Shown piece after piece: positions 35,326 to 44,466 of a stretch of 64,000 nt of DNA. How positions within the stretch are numbered: the first letter of the stretch is position 1; every line of letters starts with the position of its first letter. A model generated the notes under the pieces. That model saw nothing but the letters and a program-made list of their open reading frames with translations. It was not told where the DNA came from and did not search any database. Location: contig DASVWZ010000322.1 in NCBI GenBank assembly GCA_036392935.1, positions 1 through 64,000 of the forward strand, written 5' to 3'. Made by a program: the position numbers and the translations under genes. Source of the stretch: DASVWZ01 sp036392935 (GTDB taxonomy: Bacteria > Acidobacteriota > Terriglobia > Terriglobales > Acidobacteriaceae).

Positions 35326-35736
35326 ATGAACTGGTTGCGCAGAATCGTATCCAAAGAGACTTTCGGACCGGATCTCGTCCGACTGACGGTATGCGCAATC
35401 TTATTCACCCATGGCGTCTACCGTTTTTATATGGGCGAGGTCACCGGCCTCGGCGATATTCTTCAAGAAGAAGGAGTTCCCGCAGGCCATCTGCTCGCGT
35501 TCCTGATCACGCTGGCCGAAACCGCCGGCTCGACATTGCTTGCTCTCCGCATTCTCGCCGTGCCCATCAGTCTGATTCTGTCGCTGATCTACTTCACCGG
35601 CATTATGATGTTCAACCGCCATCGCGGCTTTTTTGTTGTCGGCGGCCACGCCAACGGCGGCTGGGAATACAACGCACTGCTTATCGCCTGCCTGCTCGCA
35701 ACCGCCTGGAACAACCGCAATCGGCCTTGGCTCTGA
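35326..35736 (+). CDS. DoxX-family membrane protein
   Basis: 136 residues with four transmembrane segments and the DoxX/SURF4 pattern: LVRLTVCAILFTHGVYRFYMG, LAETAGSTLLALRI, MMFNRHRGFFVVGGHANGGWEYNALLI. Members serve as quinone-linked membrane subunits or in redox stress. GGAGG lies five bases before ATG 35326; the frame is open from 35080 but lacks a ribosome site there. Confidence 0.85.
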   Translation: MNWLRRIVSKETFGPDLVRLTVCAILFTHGVYRFYMGEVTGLGDILQEEGVPAGHLLAFLITLAETAGSTLLALRILAVPISLILSLIYFTGIMMFNRHRGFFVVGGHANGGWEYNALLIACLLATAWNNRNRPWL

Positions 35737-35914
35737 TCCCCAAATGCTCGCAGTTCTTCGTTGCGTTCGGTTATGCCCCGCGCTATGCTTTTCTGGCTCT
35801 CGCGATTTTCCCCTCCTACCTTCCTCGCCCGTCGTGTCAGCGATAACTGTTACATTGTGTGTGCAAAATGACGGGGTTATGCACAAGGCGGCACCATATA
35901 TAGTGTTTTCTTGC

Positions 35915-35944
35915 TTGACCCCGGCTTAATTTCGCCGTTACAGT
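35915..35944 (+). promoter_or_regulatory. Possible smc promoter
   Basis: TTGACC (35915-35920), an 18-base spacer, and TACAGT (35939-35944). It would give a leader of about 170 bases before the smc TTG. Other promoters in the leader are possible. Confidence 0.3.
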
Positions 35945-36123
35945 AGCTTCAATCTGTGCCCAGCCCTGTCCAGCCGCGGGTCGGCCATTTGCGAAGTGCG
36001 TAGCGGAGGAATCTGATTAGTAAAGAGGGTGAGAGGGCATGCCGATAGCGCTGTTGCGCGGTCCGGTGCGATCACCTTGCAAGCCGAGACGTTGCAAGCA
36101 ACGCCTCTACAAAGGAGTTCAAG

Positions 36124-39100
36124 TTGCTCAAACTGAAAAGGCTGCAAATCCTGGGATTCAAATCGTTTTGTGACCGCACCGAGCTGAAATTCCACGGTGA
36201 AGGCGTGGCGGCCATTATCGGACCAAACGGCTGCGGAAAGTCCAATATCGCCGACGCGATTTCTTGGGTGCTGGGCGAGCAGTCGGCGAAGACACTGCGG
36301 GGATCCCGCATGGAAGACGTAATCTTTGCGGGTACGCGCGACCGCAAACCGACCGGCATGGCCGAAGTTGCGCTGACGCTGATCGATCCCGAGGTTTACG
36401 ACGGGCCGGACGCGGCGGATCCAACCGAAGTCGATATTCAGGACGAGATGCCGCTGACCGAAGATTGGGATGAAGCCGAAGTGCGGGCGCGCGCCGCGGA
36501 AGAAGTCGATCGACTGACGGAAGATGCGCAGCCGGGATTGGCGGAATCGGTCGACGATGAAGACCTGCTGCTGTGCGAGTTGCCGGGACCAGTGAAGGTT
36601 GTGCCCATCCGGCGGGTGATTTCGGGCAAAGAAACGCAAGGGCCGCAGGTGGTGTTGAAGATCCGGCGGAGAAAATTTCAGCAACAGTTCCGCTCGGGGG
36701 AGATCGTCGTCACACGGCGGCTCTTCCGATCGGGAGACAGCGAATACCTGTTGAACGGGAAGCTCTGCCGCTTGCGCGATATTCAGGAATTGTTCATGGG
36801 CACAGGGCTTGGCCCGGAATCCTACGCCCTGATTGAGCAGGGGCGTATCGGGCAAATTCTCAGCAGCCGGCCCACGGACCGGCGGGCGATTATCGAAGAA
36901 GCCGCGGGCATCACGAAATTCAAGACGAAGAAGCGATTGGCCGAAGCGCGCCTCGAAGACGCCAAGGTCAACTTGTCGCGCGTGAATGACATTTTTGAGG
37001 AAGTCACGCGGCAGATGAATTCGCTGAAGCGGCAGGCTTCGAAGGCCGAGCGCTACGCCAAGTTGCGCGAGGAGATGCGCGCGAAACTGCGCCTGGTGCT
37101 GGCCAGCAAGTTCGTACATTTGGACGAGCAGAACGCCGAGTTGGAAGGACAGATCACTGCCCTATCCGAAGAAATGCGGCTCCAAGCGGACGAAGTTCAG
37201 CAGTCCGAATCCGAGCAAAGCGAGCGCACACAGCGCGGATATTCGATCGAAACCGAGATCCGCGAAAACCGCGAACGGCTGAGCGAGATCAAGGTCGAAG
37301 TCGAGCGGGCGCAAGCGAAACAACGAGAGAATGAAGATCGCTGCGCTGAACTGAAGACTCGGTCGGCGTCGTGGGAAGCGGAACTGGAGCAGGCGCGAAA
37401 TCGGCTCGCGTCGGTCGAACTGGAAGAGGAAACCAACCGCAAGGTCTTGGAAGCAACGTCTTCCGAGCTGGCTTCCGCGCATCAGGCGATGCAGGCAAGC
37501 CAACAGTCGGCAAATGCTGCGTCCGACGCTCTTCGGCAGATGGAAAGCCAGCAGGAACAATCGCGGACCGAGGTCCTGGAAGCCGTGGCCGCTGCAGCCG
37601 ATTTCAAGAATCAGCTCATGCAAGCGGAAGAGCGCCTGGGTTCGATTGATCGCGAGGCGCAGCGCTTGCAGGCGGAAATGGCCGCGGCCGGCACGCAGGT
37701 CGAGGCGTTTGGAGGCGAACGCGGTCAGCTCGCTCTCAGGTTCGATACGGTTTCGCAGCGGGTCTTCGTTCTCTCCGAAGAAATTGTGCGCTTTCGCGAG
37801 ACGCTGGAGTCGAAGCGGCGCGAAGAACTGGAGTCGAAAAGCCGGCTCGATGGCCTGCGCGCTGAGTTTGCATCGGCTGTCGGCAAGCGGGCATCACTCG
37901 AAGCGGTGATTGCCGAGCATGGCTACTCGACTGAATCGGTGCGGCGATTGTTCCAATCCGGCGGCATGCAAGGCGGTTTGAAGCCCGCCGGCGTGCTGGC
38001 AGACTTTCTGGAAGTCGAGCCCCAATATGAAGGAGTGGTCGAGGATTTCCTGCGCGATGAATTGAACTACATCGTCGTCAAGTCGTGGGATGCAGCGGAC
38101 GAAGGGTTGCGCCTGTTGCGCACCGACGTCGACGGCCGAGCCACGTTCCTGGTTCACCCTGAAGATGCGCAGGCGAAGTTTTCTTTCGCGGTGGACGAGG
38201 CAGCGAGAAATATGACGCCGAATCAGGCGCCGATCCTGCCCTTGAAGAATGCGATCCGTGTGCTGAATGGTTTCGGGCGTTCGCTCGAGGTCATTCTGCC
38301 GAAGTTGCGTGACGGATACATCGTCGGTGATCCGGCAGCAGCGCGGGCGTTGGCGCTGGAGAATCCGGATGCGTTCTTCCTTTCGCAATCGGGTGAATGC
38401 TTTCGCAATGTGACGGTCACCGGCGGACGGCAATTGACACAAGGGCCGTTATCGATGAAGCGTGATCTTCGCGAAGTGTCGCGGCTGCTGGCCGATCTGG
38501 AAAATGCGCTGCGTCATGAAGAGATGCGCGTGCTGACACTGGGGCGTGAAATTAAAGAACTCTCTTCCCTGCTGGACCGTCTGGAAGCGGAAAAGCGCGA
38601 CGCTGAAAAACAGGCCATGACCTCCGGCCATATGCTGCAACAACTCGACGCAGAAATGGCGCGGGTAGAAGACCGGTTGAATACAGCGCGGCAGGAACAT
38701 TCGCGGATGATGACTGACCGCCAAGAGCAGCAGGGGCTGATCCGGTCGCGCCAGCAGGACCTGGCCGGCATGCAACAGCGTCGCGAGGAGATCGAACGGC
38801 AAGCTGCGGCTGCGGCCGGTCGACTGTCCGAATTTCGCCAGAACCGCGAGATCGCCGCGCAGCAAGCCTCCGAGCAAATGGCCCTGGTGGCCACGCTTGA
38901 AGAACGCAATCGTTCGGCGGCCGCAGTGCTCGATCGGATCGAGACGCTGGCCCGCGAAGTGCGCGAACGCGTTGGCACGCTGATCTCGCAAATGGAAGCG
39001 GCCAGTGCCGAGACGCTGCAGCGCCAGAGCGACAATGAAGAATTGACGGTTCGAGTTGCCGATCTGAGCGCAGAACGCAACGCCGCCGAAACGCGAGATG

Positions 39101-39993
39101 GATTGTTGCAGGCCGAATCTGACGGCGTACGCACGCGGTTGGCAGAGATTGATTCCCTACTCAAGACTGCGCGGCAACTGCTGGAGCAATCGCGCGACCG
39201 GCGCGCCGAACTCTCGACGGCCATTGCCAAGCTGGCCGCCGATGCGCAGTACATGGCAGAAACCTGTATGAACGAACTGGGACTGCAGCGGCAGGAACTG
39301 GTGGCTGATGCCGCGATTGTCCCAGTCTCAGGCGATCAACTCACCGCCGAAGACCAGGCGTATCGCGACATGAGGACGCGGCTCGACGCGATGGGGCCAG
39401 TCAACATGATGGCACTCGAAGAATATAAGGAGACCGCCGAGCGGCACGCGTTCCTGGAAACGCAAAGAAAAGATCTGCTCGATTCAATCGAGAACACCCA
39501 GGCCACGATCAAAGAAATCGATATGATTTCGCGGCAGAAGTTCGAAGAGGCCTTCGGCAAGATCAACGAGAATTTCCAGGTCACATTCAAGAAACTGTTC
39601 GGTGGTGGTCATGCGTTCATGCGCCTGACTGACGAAGAAAACAGCGCCGAGAGCGGCATCGACGTTGTGGCATCGCCTCCCGGGAAGAAATTGCAAAACG
39701 TCCTCCTGCTCTCAGGTGGCGAGAAAGCGCTGACTGCGCTGTCGCTGCTGGTGGGCATCTTCAAATACCAGCCCAGCCCGTTCTGTATTCTCGACGAAGT
39801 CGATGCGCCCCTCGACGAAGCCAACATCGGCCGCTTCACCGAACTGGTAAAAGAAATGAGTGTGCAGACGCAGTTTGTGCTGATTACGCACAGCAAGAAA
39901 ACCATGAGCATTGCTCCGGTGCTTTATGGCGTGACCATGCAAGAGCCGGGGGTTTCGAAGCTGGTTTCCGTGCGGTTTGGTGCGACGGCGTAA
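36124..39993 (+). CDS. smc: SMC chromosome condensation ATPase with an acidic insert
   Basis: 1289 residues, TTG start with AAAGGAG six bases before it. Walker A is GPNGCGKSN (33-41). The coiled-coil arms flank a hinge near 598-720. The signature LLSGGEKALTALSLL and Walker B FCILDEVDAPLDEANI are near the end. SMC entraps and organises DNA with ScpA and ScpB. Residues about 92-188 form an acidic segment (DEMPLTEDWDEAEVRARAAE and on) that interrupts the N-terminal head, where usual SMCs go directly from the LTLIDPE region to EIVVTRRL. Confidence 0.95.
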   Translation: MLKLKRLQILGFKSFCDRTELKFHGEGVAAIIGPNGCGKSNIADAISWVLGEQSAKTLRGSRMEDVIFAGTRDRKPTGMAEVALTLIDPEVYDGPDAADPTEVDIQDEMPLTEDWDEAEVRARAAEEVDRLTEDAQPGLAESVDDEDLLLCELPGPVKVVPIRRVISGKETQGPQVVLKIRRRKFQQQFRSGEIVVTRRLFRSGDSEYLLNGKLCRLRDIQELFMGTGLGPESYALIEQGRIGQILSSRPTDRRAIIEEAAGITKFKTKKRLAEARLEDAKVNLSRVNDIFEEVTRQMNSLKRQASKAERYAKLREEMRAKLRLVLASKFVHLDEQNAELEGQITALSEEMRLQADEVQQSESEQSERTQRGYSIETEIRENRERLSEIKVEVERAQAKQRENEDRCAELKTRSASWEAELEQARNRLASVELEEETNRKVLEATSSELASAHQAMQASQQSANAASDALRQMESQQEQSRTEVLEAVAAAADFKNQLMQAEERLGSIDREAQRLQAEMAAAGTQVEAFGGERGQLALRFDTVSQRVFVLSEEIVRFRETLESKRREELESKSRLDGLRAEFASAVGKRASLEAVIAEHGYSTESVRRLFQSGGMQGGLKPAGVLADFLEVEPQYEGVVEDFLRDELNYIVVKSWDAADEGLRLLRTDVDGRATFLVHPEDAQAKFSFAVDEAARNMTPNQAPILPLKNAIRVLNGFGRSLEVILPKLRDGYIVGDPAAARALALENPDAFFLSQSGECFRNVTVTGGRQLTQGPLSMKRDLREVSRLLADLENALRHEEMRVLTLGREIKELSSLLDRLEAEKRDAEKQAMTSGHMLQQLDAEMARVEDRLNTARQEHSRMMTDRQEQQGLIRSRQQDLAGMQQRREEIERQAAAAAGRLSEFRQNREIAAQQASEQMALVATLEERNRSAAAVLDRIETLAREVRERVGTLISQMEAASAETLQRQSDNEELTVRVADLSAERNAAETRDGLLQAESDGVRTRLAEIDSLLKTARQLLEQSRDRRAELSTAIAKLAADAQYMAETCMNELGLQRQELVADAAIVPVSGDQLTAEDQAYRDMRTRLDAMGPVNMMALEEYKETAERHAFLETQRKDLLDSIENTQATIKEIDMISRQKFEEAFGKINENFQVTFKKLFGGGHAFMRLTDEENSAESGIDVVASPPGKKLQNVLLLSGGEKALTALSLLVGIFKYQPSPFCILDEVDAPLDEANIGRFTELVKEMSVQTQFVLITHSKKTMSIAPVLYGVTMQEPGVSKLVSVRFGATA

Positions 39994-40193
39994 GCGCCAT
40001 CGGTTCGGCGGCAGCTAAAGCAAAATTGAGTTTTTCGCAGGCAAGATTTTATCCTCTGCCCTCCTCAGCTTTTCCACATGACAATTCGCTCCGAAACCCG
40101 CTCTGGCAGCCTTGTTTCAGCCACATAGCAGACTGTCAAATTTTTCTTCGCCGCCGTCTCTGGAAATCTTCGACCTGACCGTGATTCCTGCCG

Positions 40194-40221
40194 TTGACAA
40201 AAATCTCTGGCCAGCTAGAAT
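40194..40221 (+). promoter_or_regulatory. purC promoter
   Basis: TTGACA (40194-40199), 16 bases, TAGAAT (40216-40221): a near-consensus housekeeping promoter. The start ATG is at 40251, giving a short leader of about 23 bases without a clear ribosome-binding site. Confidence 0.75.
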
Positions 40222-40250
40222 ACCCAAACGTTTCGCCTTAGAATCTAACA

Positions 40251-41165
40251 ATGAGCCCCGAACTTCTAGACGCCGTCCTGTTGCAAACCGATATTCCTGA
40301 CCTAACCCATCGCGCCAGCGGCAAGGTGCGCGACATTTATGACATTGATGCGAACTCGCTGCTGTTTGTGGCGACCGATCGCATCTCCGCCTTCGATTAC
40401 GTGCTGGCCACCGGTATCCCGCACAAGGGCCGGGTGCTCACGCAGCTTTCCCTTTTTTGGTTCGACTTTTTGAAGGATGTCGTTCCCAACCATCTCATCA
40501 CCGCCGACGTAGATAAATATCCGGCGGTCGCGCGCAAATATAAAGACCAGCTTGCGGGCCGATCAATGCTGGTTAAGAAAGCCGAGATGTTCCCGGTCGA
40601 GTGCGTAGTGCGCGGCTATATTTCCGGATCGGCATGGAAGGAATACAAAGCCAGCGGCAAGGTTTGCGGAATTGATCTACCCAAGGGGCTACAGGAGTCT
40701 GAGCAGTTTCCCGAGCCGATCTTCACGCCCGCGACCAAAGCTACCGACGGGCACGATCTGAATATCCCGTTTGAAGAGATGGCGCGGATTGTCGGCCAGG
40801 AACAAGCCAGCAAACTGCGCGACCTTACGCTTGCCATCTACACCAAAGCCGCGAGTTATGCGCGGCAAAAAGGCATCATCATTGCCGACACCAAGTTTGA
40901 GTTTGGCATCACCGACCAGGGCATCACGCTGGCCGATGAAGTCTTAACACCGGATTCTTCGCGCTTCTGGCCGGCGGACCGTTATAAAGCCGGGCAGGCG
41001 CAGGATTCCTACGACAAGCAGTACGTCCGTGATTATCTGGAACAGATTCGCTGGAACAAGCAGCCGCCAGCACCGGCCCTCCCCCCGGACGTGGCTCGCA
41101 AGACCAGCGAAAAATACCTGGAGGCTTATCACCGGCTCACCGGGCACGAGCTGGAAATTCCGTAG
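40251..41165 (+). CDS. purC: Phosphoribosylaminoimidazole-succinocarboxamide synthase
   Basis: 304 residues with the complete SAICAR synthetase pattern: RASGKVRDIYDID, RISAFDYVLATGIPHKG, EMFPVECVVRGYISGSAWKEY, and DTKFEFGITDQGITLADEVLTPDSSRFW. It joins aspartate to CAIR using ATP in purine synthesis. The length and motifs fit the long bacterial/yeast form. cvpA follows by 24 bases, a pairing that is also found next to purF in other bacteria. Confidence 0.96.
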   Translation: MSPELLDAVLLQTDIPDLTHRASGKVRDIYDIDANSLLFVATDRISAFDYVLATGIPHKGRVLTQLSLFWFDFLKDVVPNHLITADVDKYPAVARKYKDQLAGRSMLVKKAEMFPVECVVRGYISGSAWKEYKASGKVCGIDLPKGLQESEQFPEPIFTPATKATDGHDLNIPFEEMARIVGQEQASKLRDLTLAIYTKAASYARQKGIIIADTKFEFGITDQGITLADEVLTPDSSRFWPADRYKAGQAQDSYDKQYVRDYLEQIRWNKQPPAPALPPDVARKTSEKYLEAYHRLTGHELEIP

Positions 41166-41189
41166 AGATTATTACCTGAGGAGAACGCG

Positions 41190-41708
41190 TTGACGGCCAC
41201 TGACTGGATTATTGTGGCAGTGATCGTTTTGTCGGCAGCGCAGGCGGCCAGCGCGGGATTCTTTCAGGAGATCTTCGGAATTGCCGGTCTCGTCTTCGGG
41301 TATTTTCTGGCCGCATGGCAATACCGTCCCTTGGCGCAGCGTTTTGCGCCGTATTTGAGTTCGCCGTGGTTTGGCGATATGGTGGCGTTTCTTGCCATCT
41401 TTGTGGCGGTCATGATTTTGGCCGGAATTGCTGGCAGGATTACCCGCTGGCTGATGAAAGAAGCGGGATTGAGTTTTGTGGATCGCTTGCTGGGTGGAGC
41501 GCTCGGGCTTCTGCGTGGTTGCTTGATCGTCGCAGTCGTTCTGATGGGTATGGCAGCGTTCAATCCAGCATCCAAGTGGCTCGAAGGTTCGAGGTTTGCG
41601 CCGTACTTCCTGGTCGTCGGACGGGGCGCAATCTGGGTCGCACCTTCGGAGCTGCGTGCACGTTTTTATCAGGGACTCGACTTGCTGCGGCAGGAACGGT
41701 CGATGTGA
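41190..41708 (+). CDS. cvpA: CvpA-family membrane protein
   Basis: 172 residues, TTG start with GAGGAG upstream. Four transmembrane segments and the CvpA landmarks are visible: DWIIVAVIVLSAAQAASAGFFQEIF, and FVDRLLGGALGLLRGCLIVAVVLM. CvpA supports colicin V export in E. coli and has broader envelope roles. It is in the purC operon. Confidence 0.85.
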   Translation: MTATDWIIVAVIVLSAAQAASAGFFQEIFGIAGLVFGYFLAAWQYRPLAQRFAPYLSSPWFGDMVAFLAIFVAVMILAGIAGRITRWLMKEAGLSFVDRLLGGALGLLRGCLIVAVVLMGMAAFNPASKWLEGSRFAPYFLVVGRGAIWVAPSELRARFYQGLDLLRQERSM

Positions 41709-41797
41709 TCGCCGCCCGATGGTCGCGTCCTTTAATCATCTGGCATTGGCAGCGAAAAGCAGATTGACTAAGCTTTTCAGAAAACGAGAGATGGATT

Positions 41798-42076
41798 GTG
41801 AAAGATCAGCTGGAAGCCCTCATACTACAGATGTACAAAAGCAATATTCTCTACTCAGAGGCAGTGCGGGAGTTTAAGAAACGATTTATCCTCACCGTAC
41901 TTCAAGAAAACAACGGCAACCAATGCCGCGCCGCCCGCCAGCTTGCTATGCATCGCAATACGCTGAGCCGAACGATTACCGAACTGAAGATCGACGTGCG
42001 CCAGCTCCGTGCTGGAGTCAAACGGCCGCCGCGCAGCGCCCGGCCAGCCGGTTACGAAAGAAAAGGCATCCGGTAG
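41798..42076 (+). CDS. Fis-type helix-turn-helix protein
   Basis: 92 residues, GTG start. The C-terminal half of a Fis DNA-binding domain is clear: FILTVLQENNGNQCRAARQLAMHRNTLSRTITELKID. The Fis core is followed by a basic tail (GVKRPPRSARPAG). It should bind DNA as a dimer. The position behind purC-cvpA, in the same direction, suggests one transcript. Confidence 0.85.
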   Translation: MKDQLEALILQMYKSNILYSEAVREFKKRFILTVLQENNGNQCRAARQLAMHRNTLSRTITELKIDVRQLRAGVKRPPRSARPAGYERKGIR

Positions 42077-42135
42077 CCAGCTCCCGGATAGTATCCCCTC
42101 CATCGACCGCGGCGCAGCCGCGTATATAATTAAAC

Positions 42136-42170
42136 CTAAGCGTTGCAGGCTTAGACCTTAACTATTAAGG
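42136..42170. promoter_or_regulatory. Two adjacent hairpins upstream of the MacA-like gene
   Basis: CTAAGC-GTTGCAG-GCTTAG (42136-42154) and CCTTAA-CTA-TTAAGG (42156-42170). Both stems are perfect six-base pairs. They are not followed by a T run, so a regulatory or leader role is as likely as termination. Confidence 0.4.
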
Positions 42171-42346
42171 GTCAAGAGTTTGATATGCCCTGCTTTCCTT
42201 TCTGCCTAGGGGCGGTCTAAGACAGTGCACCCGATAGGCTGCCAAAACGGCCGGCAGCGAAAAGGCCGAAATTCCGGAACAAACTAGAAGCCGACTGCGT
42301 ACCAACCCATGAGATCGCACGACGCAGTTTCGTGCAGGAGGATGCT

Positions 42347-43561
42347 GTGAACGGAAACGGTAACGCCAAGAAGAAGCGCCGCAAACGGATCATAATCATC
42401 ACTGTAGTTTCCGCCGTCGTACTGATTGGCGCCGTTGCCCTCTACGCTTTCAGCCGTGGAGGCACCAAAATCGACCCCACCAAGCTCGCCAAAGTGGAAA
42501 AGGGCGACCTAGCGAAGAGCGTGGTTGCCACCGGCAAAGTCACCCCCATCACCAAGGTTGAAGTTAAATCCAAGGCCAGCGGCATCGTGAAAAAGCTCTA
42601 TGTCGAGTACGGCGATAACGTAAAGCAAGGCCAGCTTCTGGCGCAGCTGGATAAAGTCGAGATTGAAGCGCAGGTGGAGCAATCCAAAGCCGCGCTCGAG
42701 GCGGCGCAGGCTGCGCAAGCCAGCTCTCAGGCCGACTTCGAGCGTGCCAAAGTGGATGCCGAAGGCCCGGATGTTCCGTTGCTCAAGCGCGAATACGATC
42801 GCAACCTGCAGATGGCGCAGGAGGGAGTCGTCTCTCAGACCGCTCTCGATGACGCCGACAAAAGCTACAAGCTGGCGTTGAACAAACAGAACGTCGCCAA
42901 AGCCCAGGTGACGGTGTTGAAGGCGAAGATTTCCCAGGCGCAAGCGACAGTTTCACAGGACGAGGCGAACCTGAAGCAGTTGGAAGAACAGCTCAGCTAC
43001 ACCGATATCACGTCGCCTATCGACGGTATCGTGCTTTCGCGCGACGTTGAAATGGGAGACGCGGTCAGCTCGATCCTGGTCTTAGGCTCGTCCGCCACGC
43101 TGGTGATGACGCTCGGCGATACCAGCGAAGTCTACGTCAAAGGCAAGGTCGACGAGAGCGATATTGGGAAGGTTTATCTCGGCCAGCCTGCCCGAATTAA
43201 GGTCGAAAGCTTCAAAGACAAGACCTTCAACGGAAAAGTCACCAAGATTTCCCCGATGGGCGTAGAAAAAGACAATGTCACGACGTTTGAAGTTCGCGTG
43301 TCCATCAACAATCCCGGCGGCGAACTGAAAGCCGAAATGACCGCCAACGCCGAAATCATTCTGGACGAGCATAAGAACGTCTTGCAGATTCCGGAAGGCG
43401 CAATCATCTACGACAAAGACAAAAAAGCGTCGGTTGAGATTCCCGACTCCAGCGCCAAAGATGGCAAAAAGAAGATCGCCGTCAACATCGGCATCTCAAA
43501 CGGCGCAAAGACCGAAGTTCTCGGCGGATTGAAAGAAGGTCAGGAAGTAGTGCTGCAATAA
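42347..43561 (+). CDS. MacA-like membrane-fusion protein (efflux adaptor)
   Basis: About 404 residues from GTG 42347, which has AGGAGG six bases upstream. The longer GTG frame at 42332 overlaps that site. A basic N-terminus is followed by a single transmembrane helix (about 14-36), a lipoyl-like half (VKSKASGIVKKLYVEYGDNVKQGQLLAQLD), a coiled-coil hairpin and a beta-barrel domain. It should connect an inner-membrane transporter to an outer-membrane pore. No transporter is next to it in this window. Confidence 0.85.
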   Translation: MNGNGNAKKKRRKRIIIITVVSAVVLIGAVALYAFSRGGTKIDPTKLAKVEKGDLAKSVVATGKVTPITKVEVKSKASGIVKKLYVEYGDNVKQGQLLAQLDKVEIEAQVEQSKAALEAAQAAQASSQADFERAKVDAEGPDVPLLKREYDRNLQMAQEGVVSQTALDDADKSYKLALNKQNVAKAQVTVLKAKISQAQATVSQDEANLKQLEEQLSYTDITSPIDGIVLSRDVEMGDAVSSILVLGSSATLVMTLGDTSEVYVKGKVDESDIGKVYLGQPARIKVESFKDKTFNGKVTKISPMGVEKDNVTTFEVRVSINNPGGELKAEMTANAEIILDEHKNVLQIPEGAIIYDKDKKASVEIPDSSAKDGKKKIAVNIGISNGAKTEVLGGLKEGQEVVLQ

Positions 43562-43583
43562 CTACTCGCAGATCCGAGGACTC

Positions 43584-44372
43584 ATGACAACGGCCCGGCC
43601 GGTTTTCCTGAAGTTCGCAGCGATAGTTTTCGCGGCGATTCTGGGAACATCCGCCGGGCTTTCCGCTGACCTTCCAAATCCCCAGTCACTGCCTAAGGTC
43701 GAGGACGTGATGAAGCATTACGTCGACGCGGTCGGGGGACACGACGCGATTTTCAAACATCAATCCATGACCGTTCACGAAAAGCTGGACGTTTCCGCCG
43801 GTGACAAGCACGCCAGCCTGAATCGAGCGGTTTACTACAAAAACGGCAAGAGCCATGAAGTGCTCGACCTGCCTGATGGCGGCCAATACCAGTCCGGTTA
43901 TGACGGAAAAACCGCCTGGGAAATGAGTACCGCCGGCAGCGCCGCGTTGATTGAAGGCGACGAGGCAAAATCCAAAGTTCGCGACGCCGATATGTACTAC
44001 CCCGCGCGCATCCTCGACTATTTCAACTCCATGGGCGTCGTGGACATCGCCGATTTTGAAGGCCACACCTGCTACCACCTCAAGGGCATAAACAATTGGG
44101 GCAAACCAAACGAACATTTCTACGACACGAAAACCGGTCTGCTCATCGGCTATCGCTTCAACTCCGCCTGGCGCGGCGGTCCCGGGGACGAAAGCGTGGT
44201 CTTCAACGACTATAAGAGCTTCGACGGCTGGCTCATCCCCACTCGCGTCGATCACAAACAGCCGCAGCAAACCTTAACTGAGGAGATCGGCTCGATCACC
44301 TTCGACGATGTTCCCGACTCTCAATTCACCCTGCCCGATCCGGTTAAAGCGCTGCTGGCCAAACCTCACTAG
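43584..44372 (+). CDS. Secreted lipoprotein-sorting-like protein
   Basis: 262 residues. A signal peptide (ends SAGLSA) precedes VEDVMKHYVDAVGGHDAIFKHQ, a pattern shared with LolA-type outer-membrane lipoprotein sorting folds. The rest is beta-rich: YQSGYDGKTAWEMST, HFYDTKTGLLIGYRF, FDDVPDSQFTLPDP. It lies 22 bases behind the MacA-like gene, so the two are probably one operon. Its target is unknown. Confidence 0.65.
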   Translation: MTTARPVFLKFAAIVFAAILGTSAGLSADLPNPQSLPKVEDVMKHYVDAVGGHDAIFKHQSMTVHEKLDVSAGDKHASLNRAVYYKNGKSHEVLDLPDGGQYQSGYDGKTAWEMSTAGSAALIEGDEAKSKVRDADMYYPARILDYFNSMGVVDIADFEGHTCYHLKGINNWGKPNEHFYDTKTGLLIGYRFNSAWRGGPGDESVVFNDYKSFDGWLIPTRVDHKQPQQTLTEEIGSITFDDVPDSQFTLPDPVKALLAKPH

Positions 44373-44416
44373 GATCGCCGTCGGTTCAACCCAAAGCGGA
44401 TGCCGAAAAAATCCCC

Positions 44417-44445
44417 TTAACTCATCCAGAATCTAGTAATACAAT
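44417..44445 (+). promoter_or_regulatory. Crp-family gene promoter
   Basis: TTAACT (44417-44422), 17 bases, TACAAT (44440-44445), with the ATG at 44467. The resulting leader is about 15 bases. No clear ribosome-binding site. Confidence 0.6.
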
Positions 44446-44466
44446 GTTTCGTTCGGGCATCGGCCA

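Noticed and set aside
35938..37119. 393-codon minus-strand frame opposite the start of smc
   Set aside because: It overlaps the SMC Walker A region; the product shows no domain. It is a shadow.
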